From JAYRSJ01 sp041920215 (GTDB lineage: Bacteria; Pseudomonadota; Gammaproteobacteria; Burkholderiales; Burkholderiaceae_C), in the NCBI GenBank assembly GCA_041920215.1, contig JAYRSJ010000017.1, forward strand, positions 35,887 to 99,886: a DNA stretch of 64,000 nt, read 5' to 3'. The translations under genes were made by a program, and so were the position numbers. This document shows positions 19,495 to 27,788 of the stretch, in pieces. A model generated the notes under the pieces. It saw only the letters and a list, made by a program, of their open reading frames with translations, ran no database searches and was not told where the DNA came from. Within the stretch, counting starts at the first letter, position 1. Every line of letters begins with the position of its first letter.

Positions 19495-21513
19495 ATGAAG
19501 GAATCAATGTTCTCTGCAGTATATGGAGCCCGGCCCCTGCTGGCCGCGGCAACAGCGCTGGCCCTGGCCGCTACGGTGCCAGGTCTTGCCTTCGCGAAGA
19601 GCGACCCGGTGCTGGAGGCGCGCGAGGCCTGGCGGGTCAAGGACCGCAAGAAGCTGGCCGCGCTGACCGTGCTGGCCCAGGACCAGCTGCATCCGCTGGC
19701 GCCCTGGGTCGACTACTGGGCGCTGAACAGCCGCCTGGCCGAAGCCAGCCAGCACGAGCTGGACGATTTCTACCAGCGCTGGCGCGGCAGCTATGTGGAA
19801 GACCGGCTGCGCAACGACTGGCTGCTGGAACTGGGCCGCCGGCGCGCCTGGCCCCAGCTGCTGCGCGACCATGCCGAGTACAAGATGCAGGACGACCGCG
19901 AGCTGGCCTGCTATGTGATGCTGGCCGAGCATCAGGGCGGCCAGCCGGCGACGGCGACCGCGGTGCGTCAGGCCTGGCTGGCCCAGCGCGAGGCCGATAC
20001 CGGCTGCATGGCCCTGGCCGAGACCCTGCACGAGGCCGGCAAGCTGGGCGACGAGACCGTCTGGCTGCGGATACGGCTGGCGGTGGAGGCCGGCCGCGGC
20101 CGCGCCGCGCAGCAGGCCGGCGGCCTGCTGCCGCTGCTGGTGCAGCGCGATCTGAAGGCGGTGCTGGACAACGCCGGCCGCTATCTGAGCAAGAAGGCCG
20201 GGGCCGACAAGCGCGCCGCCGCCGAACTGACCGCGCTGGCGCTGCAGCGCAATGCGGCCGCCGACCCCGAGCAGGCCGCCGCCGACATGCAGCAGCGTTG
20301 GGACCGCCAGCTGCCGGCCGAGCTGGCGGCCTGGGTGTGGTCGCAGATCGGCCGCCAGGCCGCGCTGCGCCTGCAGCCCGAGGCCAGCGACTACTTCGAA
20401 CGGGCGCTGAAACGCCAGGGCAAGACCGCGCCGGCCTGGAGCGAGGACACGCTGGCCTGGATCGCCCGCGCCGCGCTGCGCGCCGATGGCGGCGCGGGCC
20501 GCTGGCCGCTGGTGCTGCGCGCCATCGAGCTGATGCAGCCCGCCACCCGGCAGGACCCGGCCTGGCAGTACTGGCGGGCCCGTGCCCTGCTGGCCACCAG
20601 CAAGCCGGGCCAGCCCGCGGCAGCCGAGGCCCAACGCCTGCTGCAGGCCCTGGCCTCGCCGCTGAGCTTCTACGGCAAGCTGGCCGCCGACGATCTGGGG
20701 CAGGGCCTGAGCCTGCCGCCAGCGCCCGCGCCGCTCAGCGAGGCCGAGCGGGCGCAGGCCGCGGCCCATCCGGGCCTGCAGCGGGCCCTGCAGCTGATCG
20801 CGCTGGGCTTGCGCAACGAGGGCGTGCGCGAGTGGAACTTCAGCCTGCGCGGCATGGGCGACCGCGAGCTGCTGGCCGCCGCCGAGCTGGCCTGCCGGCG
20901 CGAGATCTGGGACCGCTGCATCAATACCAGCGAGCGCAGCCGCAAGGAGGTGGACCTGCAGCAGCGCTTCCCGCTGCCCTACCGCGAGGAGATCGTGGCC
21001 CAGGCCCGCGAGATCGGGCTGGACCCGGCCTATGTCTATGGGCTGATGCGCCAGGAGTCGCGCTTCATCACCGATGCCCGCTCCCATGTGGGCGCCGCCG
21101 GCCTGATGCAGGTGATGCCGGCCACCGCGCGCTGGACCGCCAAGAAGATCGGCCTGCCCTACCGGCCCGAGCTGCTGCACGAGCGCGACTTCAATCTGAA
21201 GGTGGGCACCGCCTATCTGAAGCTGGTGCTGGACGATTTCGGCGGCTCGATGGCGATGGCTGCCGCTGCCTACAACGCCGGCCCCGGCCGGCCGCGGCGC
21301 TGGCGCGACGGCCCCACGCTGGATGCGGCCATCTGGGCCGAGAACATTCCCTTCAGCGAAACCCGCGACTATGTGAAGAAGGTGCTGTCCAACGCCACCA
21401 TCTACGCCCACCTGCTGGGCACGGCCGAGCCGCCGGGCCTGCGCAGCCGTTTGGGCGGCCAGATCGGGCCGCGCCAGAGCACCCTGCCCGCCAGCAACAC
21501 GGAGCTGCCATGA
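19495..21513 (+). CDS. slt: Soluble lytic murein transglycosylase
   Basis: A 672-residue periplasmic Slt70-type enzyme that cleaves peptidoglycan to 1,6-anhydromuropeptides. It has a signal peptide (about 1-35), a long helical superhelix domain (U/L domain) and a C-terminal goose-lysozyme-like catalytic domain. The catalytic Glu is about residue 521 in YGLMRQESRF, followed by GLMQVMPATA and AAAYNAGPGR. Start is ATG 19495 or ATG 19507; the latter has AAGGAA only three bases upstream, the former has no ribosome site. It overlaps the next gene by four bases (ATGA). Confidence 0.93.
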   Translation: MKESMFSAVYGARPLLAAATALALAATVPGLAFAKSDPVLEAREAWRVKDRKKLAALTVLAQDQLHPLAPWVDYWALNSRLAEASQHELDDFYQRWRGSYVEDRLRNDWLLELGRRRAWPQLLRDHAEYKMQDDRELACYVMLAEHQGGQPATATAVRQAWLAQREADTGCMALAETLHEAGKLGDETVWLRIRLAVEAGRGRAAQQAGGLLPLLVQRDLKAVLDNAGRYLSKKAGADKRAAAELTALALQRNAAADPEQAAADMQQRWDRQLPAELAAWVWSQIGRQAALRLQPEASDYFERALKRQGKTAPAWSEDTLAWIARAALRADGGAGRWPLVLRAIELMQPATRQDPAWQYWRARALLATSKPGQPAAAEAQRLLQALASPLSFYGKLAADDLGQGLSLPPAPAPLSEAERAQAAAHPGLQRALQLIALGLRNEGVREWNFSLRGMGDRELLAAAELACRREIWDRCINTSERSRKEVDLQQRFPLPYREEIVAQAREIGLDPAYVYGLMRQESRFITDARSHVGAAGLMQVMPATARWTAKKIGLPYRPELLHERDFNLKVGTAYLKLVLDDFGGSMAMAAAAYNAGPGRPRRWRDGPTLDAAIWAENIPFSETRDYVKKVLSNATIYAHLLGTAEPPGLRSRLGGQIGPRQSTLPASNTELP

Positions 21514-22478
21514 ACGAGAACAATCTGCGCATCCTGGTCCTGGGCGGCAGCGGCTTTGTGGGCCGGGCGGTCTGCGAGCAGCTGGTGGCCGCGTTCGGCG
21601 GCCGCGCCCGGCTCACCGTGCCGACCCGGCGGCTGCGCGCCGCCCAGGCCCTGCAGCATCTGCCGGGCCTGAGCCTGCTGGCCGCCGATGTGCATCGCGA
21701 CGCCGATCTGCGGGCCCTGCTGCAGGGGCAGGACCTGGTGATCAATCTGATCGCCATCCTGCAGGGTGACGAGCCCGCTTTCGAACGGGTGCATGTGACG
21801 CTGCCGCGCCGCCTGGCCGCCGCCTGCGTCGCCGCCGGCACACCCAGGCTGATCCATGTCAGCGCACTGGGGGTGGCGCCGGATGCGCCCTCGCGCTATC
21901 TGCGCTCCAAGGCGCGCGGCGAGGCGGCGCTGCAGGCCCAGCAAGGCCTGGCGCTGACCCTGCTGCGGCCCTCAGTGATCTTCGGCCAAGGCGACCGCTT
22001 CCTGAACCTGTTCGCGCAGATGCAGGCCCTGCTGCCCCTGGTGCCGCTGGCCGGCGCCAGCGCCCGCTTCCAGCCGGTCTGGGTGCAGGATGTGGCGGCC
22101 GCCCTGCTGCGCTGCGTGCAGGATCCGCAGCACACGGTGGGCAGGACCTTCGAGCTGGCCGGCCCCCAGATCGCGACACTGGCCGAGCTGGTGCGCCTGG
22201 CCGGACGCCTGGCCGGCCACCCGCGCCCCATCCTGCCGCTGCCGGCCCCGCTGGCCTGGCTGCAGGCGGTGGCGATGGAGCTGCTGCCGGGCGAACCGCT
22301 GATGTCGCGCGACAACCTGGCCTCGATGCAGACCCCCAATATCGCCAGCGGCAGCCTGCCCGGCCTGGCCGAGCTGGGTATCGCGGCCAGCTCGGCCGCC
22401 AGCGTGCTGCCGGCCTATATGGGCGCGGGCACCGGCCCGGGCCGGCTGGACGGCTGGCGCGCCAAGGCAAGGCGTTAG
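21510..22478 (+). CDS. NAD(P)-binding epimerase-like protein, complex I NDUFA9 subunit family
   Basis: A 322-residue extended short-chain dehydrogenase-like protein. The NAD(P) loop is VLGGSGFVGRAV at the N-terminus, followed by an ISALGVAPDAPSRYLRSKARGE-like region (HVSALGV and YLRSKARGE) in place of the classical YxxxK pair. This arrangement is typical of the NDUFA9 family, whose mitochondrial member is an accessory complex I subunit; the bacterial role is unsettled. It is translationally coupled to slt by an ATGA overlap. Confidence 0.85.
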   Translation: MNENNLRILVLGGSGFVGRAVCEQLVAAFGGRARLTVPTRRLRAAQALQHLPGLSLLAADVHRDADLRALLQGQDLVINLIAILQGDEPAFERVHVTLPRRLAAACVAAGTPRLIHVSALGVAPDAPSRYLRSKARGEAALQAQQGLALTLLRPSVIFGQGDRFLNLFAQMQALLPLVPLAGASARFQPVWVQDVAAALLRCVQDPQHTVGRTFELAGPQIATLAELVRLAGRLAGHPRPILPLPAPLAWLQAVAMELLPGEPLMSRDNLASMQTPNIASGSLPGLAELGIAASSAASVLPAYMGAGTGPGRLDGWRAKARR

Positions 22479-22588
22479 CATCCCCGGCGAGAACCCGCAC
22501 GCATCAATCCGATGCGCAAGTCTCACCCCTGGAGTCCCGCGTCCGGCCTATGCTGGGCGCCTACCGCTCACTCTGAAGGACAGCGCTC

Positions 22589-23278
22589 ATGCAACTGGTC
22601 ATCGGCAACAAGAACTACTCCTCCTGGTCCATGCGCCCCTGGGTGTTGATGAAGCAGTTGGGCATGCCCTTCGAGGAGCGCAAGCTGCGCTTCGACTTCA
22701 CGCCCGGCTCGCCCTTCTACCAGGCGCTGGCCGCCATCAGCCCGGCAGGCAAGGTGCCGGTGCTGGTGGAGGACGACGGCTTCGTGGTCTGGGACAGCCT
22801 GGCCATCGCCGAGCATCTGGCCGAGCGGTATCCGGCGCTGCCGGTCTGGCCGCGCGAGGCACGCGACCGCAGCCGCGCCCGCAGCCTGTGCGCCGAGATG
22901 CATGCCGGCTTCGGCGCGCTGCGCAGCCTCTGCCCTATGAATATCGAGGCCGATCTGAAGGCCGTGGGGCAGCGCCTGCTGGCCAGCCCGGACAGCGCCG
23001 AACGGCTGGGCGGGGATCTGCAGCGCATCGCGACGATCTGGACCGAATGCCTGAGCCACTCGGGCGGGCCTTTCTTGTTCGGCGAGTTCGGCGCGATCGA
23101 TGCCTTTTTCGCGCCGGTGGTGATGCGGGTGCACAGCTACGGCCTGCCTTTGCCGGAGGCCGCCCAGGCCTATGCGCAGCGGGTGCGCACGGCCCCCGGC
23201 GTGGCCGCCTGGATAGAGGACGCGCTGGCCGAGCAGGACTTCGTCGCCGACGACGAGCCCTACCGCAGCAGCCGCTGA
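22589..23278 (+). CDS. Glutathione S-transferase family protein
   Basis: A 229-residue cytosolic GST. The thioredoxin-like N-terminal domain (1-80) has NKNYSSWSMRPWVLM, where a Ser/Tyr pair could activate glutathione, the cis-proline PAGKVPVL, and the glutathione-binding DSLAIAEHLAERYP. The C-terminal domain is all helical. Substrate is unknown. It lies 110 bases after the NDUFA9-family gene and 20 bases before cca, and may be cotranscribed with cca. Confidence 0.88.
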   Translation: MQLVIGNKNYSSWSMRPWVLMKQLGMPFEERKLRFDFTPGSPFYQALAAISPAGKVPVLVEDDGFVVWDSLAIAEHLAERYPALPVWPREARDRSRARSLCAEMHAGFGALRSLCPMNIEADLKAVGQRLLASPDSAERLGGDLQRIATIWTECLSHSGGPFLFGEFGAIDAFFAPVVMRVHSYGLPLPEAAQAYAQRVRTAPGVAAWIEDALAEQDFVADDEPYRSSR

Positions 23279-23298
23279 GCCGGCCCCGCGTGATGGCG

Positions 23299-24522
23299 AT
23301 GCAGATCTACAAAGTGGGCGGCGCGGTGCGCGATGCCTTGCTGGGCCGGCCGGTCAGCGATACCGATTGGGTGGTGGTGGGCGCCACGCCGCAGCAGTTG
23401 CTGGAGCTGGGCTACGAGGCGGTGGGCCAGGACTTTCCGGTCTTTCTGCATCCGCAGACCCATCAGGAGTACGCGCTGGCCCGCACCGAGCGCAAGACCG
23501 CGCCGGGCTACAAGGGCTTCGCCTTCCATGCCGCCCCCGAGGTGACGCTGGAGCAGGACCTGGCGCGCCGCGACCTGACCATCAATGCGATGGCCCAGGA
23601 CGAGCAGGGGGCCCTCATCGACCCCTATGGCGGCCAGCGCGATCTGCAGCAGCGGGTGCTGCGCCATGTCTCGGTGGCCTTTGCCGAGGACCCGGTGCGC
23701 ATCCTGCGCCTGGCGCGTTTCGCCGCCCGCTTCGAGGACTTCAGCGTCGCGCCCGAGACTCTGGAGCTGATGCGCCAGATGGTGGCCAAGGGCGAGGCCG
23801 ATGCGCTGGTGGCCGAGCGGGTCTGGCAGGAGATCGCGCGCGGCCTGATGGAGGCCCGGCCCTCGCGCATGCTGGCCACGCTGCGCAGCTGCGGCGCGTT
23901 GGCACGCATCGCGCCCGAGCTGGAGCGGCTCTGGGGCGTGCCCCAGCCCGAGGCCCACCATCCCGAGATCGATACCGGCGCCCATATGCTGCTGGTGCTG
24001 GACGCCTGCGCCCGCCTGGGCGCGCCGCTGACGGTGCGCTTCGCCTGCCTCTGCCACGACCTGGGCAAGGGCCTGACCCGGCCCGAGCTGCTGCCCCGCC
24101 ATATCGGGCATGAGGGCCGTGGCGTGCCGCTGGCCGAAGCCATCAGCCAGCGCTGGCGGGTGCCCAATGACTGCCGCGAGCTGGCCACGCTGATGGCCCG
24201 CGAGCACACCCATGTGCACCAGAGCGGCAGCTTCGGCCCCGAGGCCCGGCTGCGCCTGCTGGAACGCTGCGATGCCTGGCGCCGGCCCGAGCGCTTTCTA
24301 GAGCTGCTGCTGGCCTGCGAATGCGATGCCCGCGGCCGCCAGGGCCTGGAGCAGCGGCCTTACCCCCAGCGTGCGCGGCTGGCGCGCGATCTGGCCGCGG
24401 TCCAGGCCCTGGACCTGCAGGCCATCAGCAGCGCGGCCATCGCCGCCGGCCAGAGCGGCCCGGCCATAGGCCGGGCGGTGCAGGCCGCGCGGCTGGCGGC
24501 GCTGCAGGCCCTGGGCGACTGA
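23299..24522 (+). CDS. cca: Multifunctional CCA-adding tRNA nucleotidyltransferase
   Basis: Adds or repairs the 3' CCA of tRNAs. The 407-residue product is the long gammaproteobacterial/betaproteobacterial form. It has IYKVGGAVRDALLG, the metal-binding DTDWV, ARRDLTINAMA, and a C-terminal HD domain (CLCHDLGKG) that gives phosphohydrolase and phosphodiesterase activity in the E. coli enzyme. ATG 23299 (MQIYKVGG) matches the E. coli start; GTG 23290 and ATG 23293 are alternatives. It is convergent with the metalloprotease across a perfect 22-bp palindrome. Confidence 0.95.
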   Translation: MQIYKVGGAVRDALLGRPVSDTDWVVVGATPQQLLELGYEAVGQDFPVFLHPQTHQEYALARTERKTAPGYKGFAFHAAPEVTLEQDLARRDLTINAMAQDEQGALIDPYGGQRDLQQRVLRHVSVAFAEDPVRILRLARFAARFEDFSVAPETLELMRQMVAKGEADALVAERVWQEIARGLMEARPSRMLATLRSCGALARIAPELERLWGVPQPEAHHPEIDTGAHMLLVLDACARLGAPLTVRFACLCHDLGKGLTRPELLPRHIGHEGRGVPLAEAISQRWRVPNDCRELATLMAREHTHVHQSGSFGPEARLRLLERCDAWRRPERFLELLLACECDARGRQGLEQRPYPQRARLARDLAAVQALDLQAISSAAIAAGQSGPAIGRAVQAARLAALQALGD

Positions 24523-24529
24523 GCGCGTC

Positions 24530-24551
24530 CGCTGCCGCGCGCGCGGCAGCG
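24530..24551. terminator. Perfect 22-bp palindrome between convergent cca and protease genes
   Basis: CGCTGCCGCGC at 24530-24540 is followed immediately by its reverse complement to 24551. It fills the 30-base gap between the two stop codons. There is no T-run, so it may work as a bidirectional mRNA end-stabiliser or a Rho-assisted stop. Confidence 0.55.
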
Positions 24552-24552
24552 A

Positions 24553-26556
24553 TCAGCGGGCGATGCTGTCGCTAGTCTCGGTATTGCTTCCGGCCTGGTA
24601 CTGGTAGCCGCTCAGGCTGGCGCCAGTGACGGTGAAGACGAAGCTGCCGCTGCTGGCGCGGCTCTGGCCGGAGACGAAGCGCGCCACGCCATCGCTGCCG
24701 GTGACCGCTGTCACGCCGCTGCGTGCGGCCAGCCCGGTCCAGTTGCCGCTGACGCTGACGCCGGCCACCCCCTGGCCGCTGCCGTTGACCACCCGCACAT
24801 CGGCGCTGGCACGCGCCTGGCCATTGCGGGCCACGTTCAGACTCATCGCGATATCGGCGATACGCATCGGCAGGATCACGACCGGCGCCTCCACCACCAC
24901 GATCACCGCGCTGCCGCTGCTGAGGCCGGCGTTGTCGGTGACACGCAGCTGGGTGCTGTAGCTGCCGGGGCTGCTGAACACATGGCTGGCCGTGACGCCG
25001 CTGGCGCTGGCGCCATCGCCAAAGCTCCAGTCGTAGGCCACCAGACTGCCGTCCGGGTCGGCGGAGCCGGCGCCGCTGAAGCTGACGGCCAGCGGCGCGG
25101 TGCCGCGCAGCGTGGAGGCGCTGATCGCCGCGACCGGGCTGACACTGCCGGGCGTCGGGTATTGCAGGGACAGCGCATAAAAGCCCAGGCTGCCGTAGCC
25201 GCTGTAACCATCGGCCTTGGGATCGCCCTTGCCGCTGCCCTGCACCGCCAGATAGTAGGTGCCGCCCACCGGCAGCGTGACGCTGGCGCTGGCGTTGAGC
25301 GCGTCGGCAGGGTTGACGCTGGCCAGCACGGTGCCGGCGCTGTTGCGCAGCGTCAGCAAGGTGTCCAGATTGGCCGAGCGGCTGGACGGGCTGAGGCTGA
25401 AACTCAGCGTGCCGGCCGCGGCCGAGAAGGCGAACTGGTCCACATCGGCGGGCCGCTCGATCACGCCCTGGGCCAGCGACTGCGACTGGCCGCCGCTGGC
25501 CGTCATGCTCAGCACGGTGGCGGCGCCGGCGCTGTCGCCATGGTCGTCGGCGCGCAGCGGCAGGCCGTTGCTCTGCATCACCGCATAGTCGTCCTGCAGA
25601 TTGTTGGCGCCCAGGTACTCGCCCTTGCTCCACTGCACCAGGTTCTTGCTGTAGCCCACACCCATGATGGGTGCCCAGCTGGTGGCGCCGCTGCCGTGGC
25701 CGGCGTAGTAACCGCTGCTGGCATTGCCGTCGTGGTTGAGGCCCATATTGTGGCCGGCCTCGTGCGAGGCGGCCTCGGCGATGTTCTTCTCGCTGCTGGC
25801 CAGCGCGTCGTAGAACACCAGCGCGGGCTTGTAGTAGTCGCTGGTGTCGTCGAACACGCCCAGATAGGCCACGCCGCCGCAGCTGCAGCTGTAGACGCCG
25901 GCACGCTTGGTGATCAGCACCGTGGTGCCGAACACCGTGTCGGCACTGCCGCTGCGCGTCAGGCGCTCGGGCGGTGGCGCCTCGGTCGTCACGTTCACGT
26001 CGAAGCCGGCGAAGTCCTCGGCCACCCGCTGCCAGATGTGCTGGATGCGCTGCAGCTCGGTGCTGGAAAAGCCGGTGGGCACGCCGTCCAGATCGAAGGG
26101 CGGCGCAACGATGCTGCCACCGCTGCTGTTCCAGGCGGTGCCGCTGAGGGTGGCACCCTTGAAGTTCAGATAGACGGTGCGGGAGGCATCGGGCTTGCTG
26201 TGCAGCAAAAAGGTCTGCTCCAGCGGCCGCAGCTGGCCGTCCAGCACAGCCGGCGCATCGCCCCCCAGCGCGCCCTCGATCTCGTCGATGAAGAAGACCC
26301 GGCCGCGCGGGTCGACCCGCATGCGCCGGTCGCTGCGCAGCAGGCCGCGCAGCTCGTCGGCCGATTTGCCGTAGTGCGCGGCCACCGCCGGCAGATTGCT
26401 GCCCAGCAGATCGATGGCGCGCTGACCGGCGGCGGCCTTGTCGGGCAGTTGCAGGCTGGGAAAGGCCGGCTTGGCACGGTGCGGCACCTGGGCGGGCGGC
26501 GCGGCCTGCGCAGCGGCCAGCCCTGTGACGAGGGCCAGGGAGGCAAGGTACTTCAT
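24553..26556 (-). CDS. Secreted metzincin-type zinc protease with PPC, PKD and Ig-like C-terminal domains
   Basis: A 667-residue exported protease. Residues 1-19 are a signal peptide and about 20-110 look like a propeptide. The catalytic domain has the metzincin zinc motif HEAGHNMGLNH at 265-275; the likely Met-turn is in PIMGVGYS about 25 residues later. A pre-peptidase C-terminal (PPC) domain follows (about 355-475, around ADVDQFAFSAA), then a PKD domain (about 485-570, YDWSFGDGASASG), then an Ig-like domain. PPC domains are usually removed after secretion; PKD domains often bind polymeric substrates. It stands alone between cca and midA and looks like an accessory insertion among housekeeping genes. 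Confidence 0.87.
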   Translation of the reverse strand: MKYLASLALVTGLAAAQAAPPAQVPHRAKPAFPSLQLPDKAAAGQRAIDLLGSNLPAVAAHYGKSADELRGLLRSDRRMRVDPRGRVFFIDEIEGALGGDAPAVLDGQLRPLEQTFLLHSKPDASRTVYLNFKGATLSGTAWNSSGGSIVAPPFDLDGVPTGFSSTELQRIQHIWQRVAEDFAGFDVNVTTEAPPPERLTRSGSADTVFGTTVLITKRAGVYSCSCGGVAYLGVFDDTSDYYKPALVFYDALASSEKNIAEAASHEAGHNMGLNHDGNASSGYYAGHGSGATSWAPIMGVGYSKNLVQWSKGEYLGANNLQDDYAVMQSNGLPLRADDHGDSAGAATVLSMTASGGQSQSLAQGVIERPADVDQFAFSAAAGTLSFSLSPSSRSANLDTLLTLRNSAGTVLASVNPADALNASASVTLPVGGTYYLAVQGSGKGDPKADGYSGYGSLGFYALSLQYPTPGSVSPVAAISASTLRGTAPLAVSFSGAGSADPDGSLVAYDWSFGDGASASGVTASHVFSSPGSYSTQLRVTDNAGLSSGSAVIVVVEAPVVILPMRIADIAMSLNVARNGQARASADVRVVNGSGQGVAGVSVSGNWTGLAARSGVTAVTGSDGVARFVSGQSRASSGSFVFTVTGASLSGYQYQAGSNTETSDSIAR

Positions 26557-26651
26557 GGAGGGCTCCTGATGCGGGCAGCGCAGCTTGAGCCGCCATGGTA
26601 GGCAGCTGCCGCCGCGGCAGCGAGCCCTCTTACCGCTGCTTACCCACCTGG

Positions 26652-27788
26652 CTACAAGGTATGCGAGCGGTCGCCGCCCGCGAAGCCCAGCGCCTCGAAG
26701 GCCGGGCTGCCGGCCGCGGCAAAGCCGATCACCTTGAACAGCTCGCCCATCTCGTGCTCCTGGATCAGCTTGTGCGCCATGCTGCGCGTGGGCAGATCGG
26801 CGGCGGCCAGCAGCTCGACCAGGCCGCAGTTGATCAGGAAATGGGCCTGGCTGGTATAGCCCAGCACGCTCATGCCGGCCTCCTGGCCGGCCAGCGCGAT
26901 ACCGGTGAAGTTGATATGGGCGGTGATGTCCTTCTCGCCCACCTGGCGCAGCGGATCGGGATCGGCGCGATGCTGGTGGTGGCAGATCAAGGTGCCCATA
27001 TGGCGTTGCGGGTGGTAGTACTCGCCCTCCGGAAAGCCGTAGTCCAGCAGGAAGAGCGCCCCGCGGACGAGGCGCTGGGCCAGCGTGCGCACAAAGGCCT
27101 CGCCCTGGGCATGCAGCTCGCTCAGATAGCCAGGTCCGTAGACGCGCGGCAGCGCATCGGTCTGCGGCGGCCGCAGTGCGCTGGGCCGGTCGGACCAGGC
27201 GAAGGCCGCGGCGGTAGCATCCCAGACCACGCCGCGCTCGGCCCAGGCGCTGCCGTCGAAATGGATCAGCTGCACCGGCATCGCGTCCAGCACCTCGTTG
27301 CCGAGCACCACGCCCTCCATGCGCTCGGGCAGCGCATCCAGCCATTGCACCCGCTCGCCCCAGGCGGCCAGGCGCTCGGCCTGGCGGGCGCGCAGCGTGC
27401 CCGACAGATCGATGATGCGGTAACTCAACAATGGCGCGTCTGACCGATCCAGCGCGGTGAGCAGCTGCTCGGCGAGCGCGCCGGAACCGGCGCCGAACTC
27501 GTAAACCGTAGCGGTGCCGGTGGCGGCCAGCGCCTGCGCGACCTGAGCGGCCAGTGCGCGGCCGAACAGCGGCGAGAGCTCGGGCGCGGTGACGAAGTCG
27601 GAGCCATCGGCAGGCAGGGCGCCGAACTTCTGCCGCGCGTTGCTGTAGTAGCCCAGACCCGGCGCATAAAGGGCCAGCGCCATGAAGCGCTCAAAGCCCA
27701 GCCAGCCGCCGGCGGCGGCGATCTCGGCCCGGATCAGGGCCTGCAGGGGGCTGGTGGCGGTGTGGTTCGGCAGGGGCGCAGGCGTCAT
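26652..27788 (-). CDS. SAM-dependent methyltransferase, MidA/NDUFAF7 family
   Basis: A 378-residue class I methyltransferase of the MidA/NDUFAF7 (DUF185) family. Visible are GWLGFERFMALALYAPGLGYY, the SAM loop EFGAGSGALAEQLL, GNEVLDAMPV, and LLDYGFPEGEYYHPQR. The mitochondrial member dimethylates an arginine of a complex I subunit during assembly; the bacterial substrate is not established. Its ATG overlaps the stop of the upstream EAL-domain gene (ATGA), so it is translated with a c-di-GMP enzyme. An NDUFA9-like gene lies about 5 kb away. Confidence 0.88.
   Translation of the reverse strand: MTPAPLPNHTATSPLQALIRAEIAAAGGWLGFERFMALALYAPGLGYYSNARQKFGALPADGSDFVTAPELSPLFGRALAAQVAQALAATGTATVYEFGAGSGALAEQLLTALDRSDAPLLSYRIIDLSGTLRARQAERLAAWGERVQWLDALPERMEGVVLGNEVLDAMPVQLIHFDGSAWAERGVVWDATAAAFAWSDRPSALRPPQTDALPRVYGPGYLSELHAQGEAFVRTLAQRLVRGALFLLDYGFPEGEYYHPQRHMGTLICHHQHRADPDPLRQVGEKDITAHINFTGIALAGQEAGMSVLGYTSQAHFLINCGLVELLAAADLPTRSMAHKLIQEHEMGELFKVIGFAAAGSPAFEALGFAGGDRSHTL

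Noticed and set aside
19290..21509. A very long open frame running in the NDUFA9-family frame through the whole slt gene
   Set aside because: It is a by-product of high GC and slt codon bias: the translation is low-complexity Ala/Gly/Arg-rich, and the real gene starts at the ATGA overlap at 21510.
24982..26601. A 539-codon open frame opposite the metalloprotease
   Set aside because: No domain, no ribosome site, and composition of a shadow frame.
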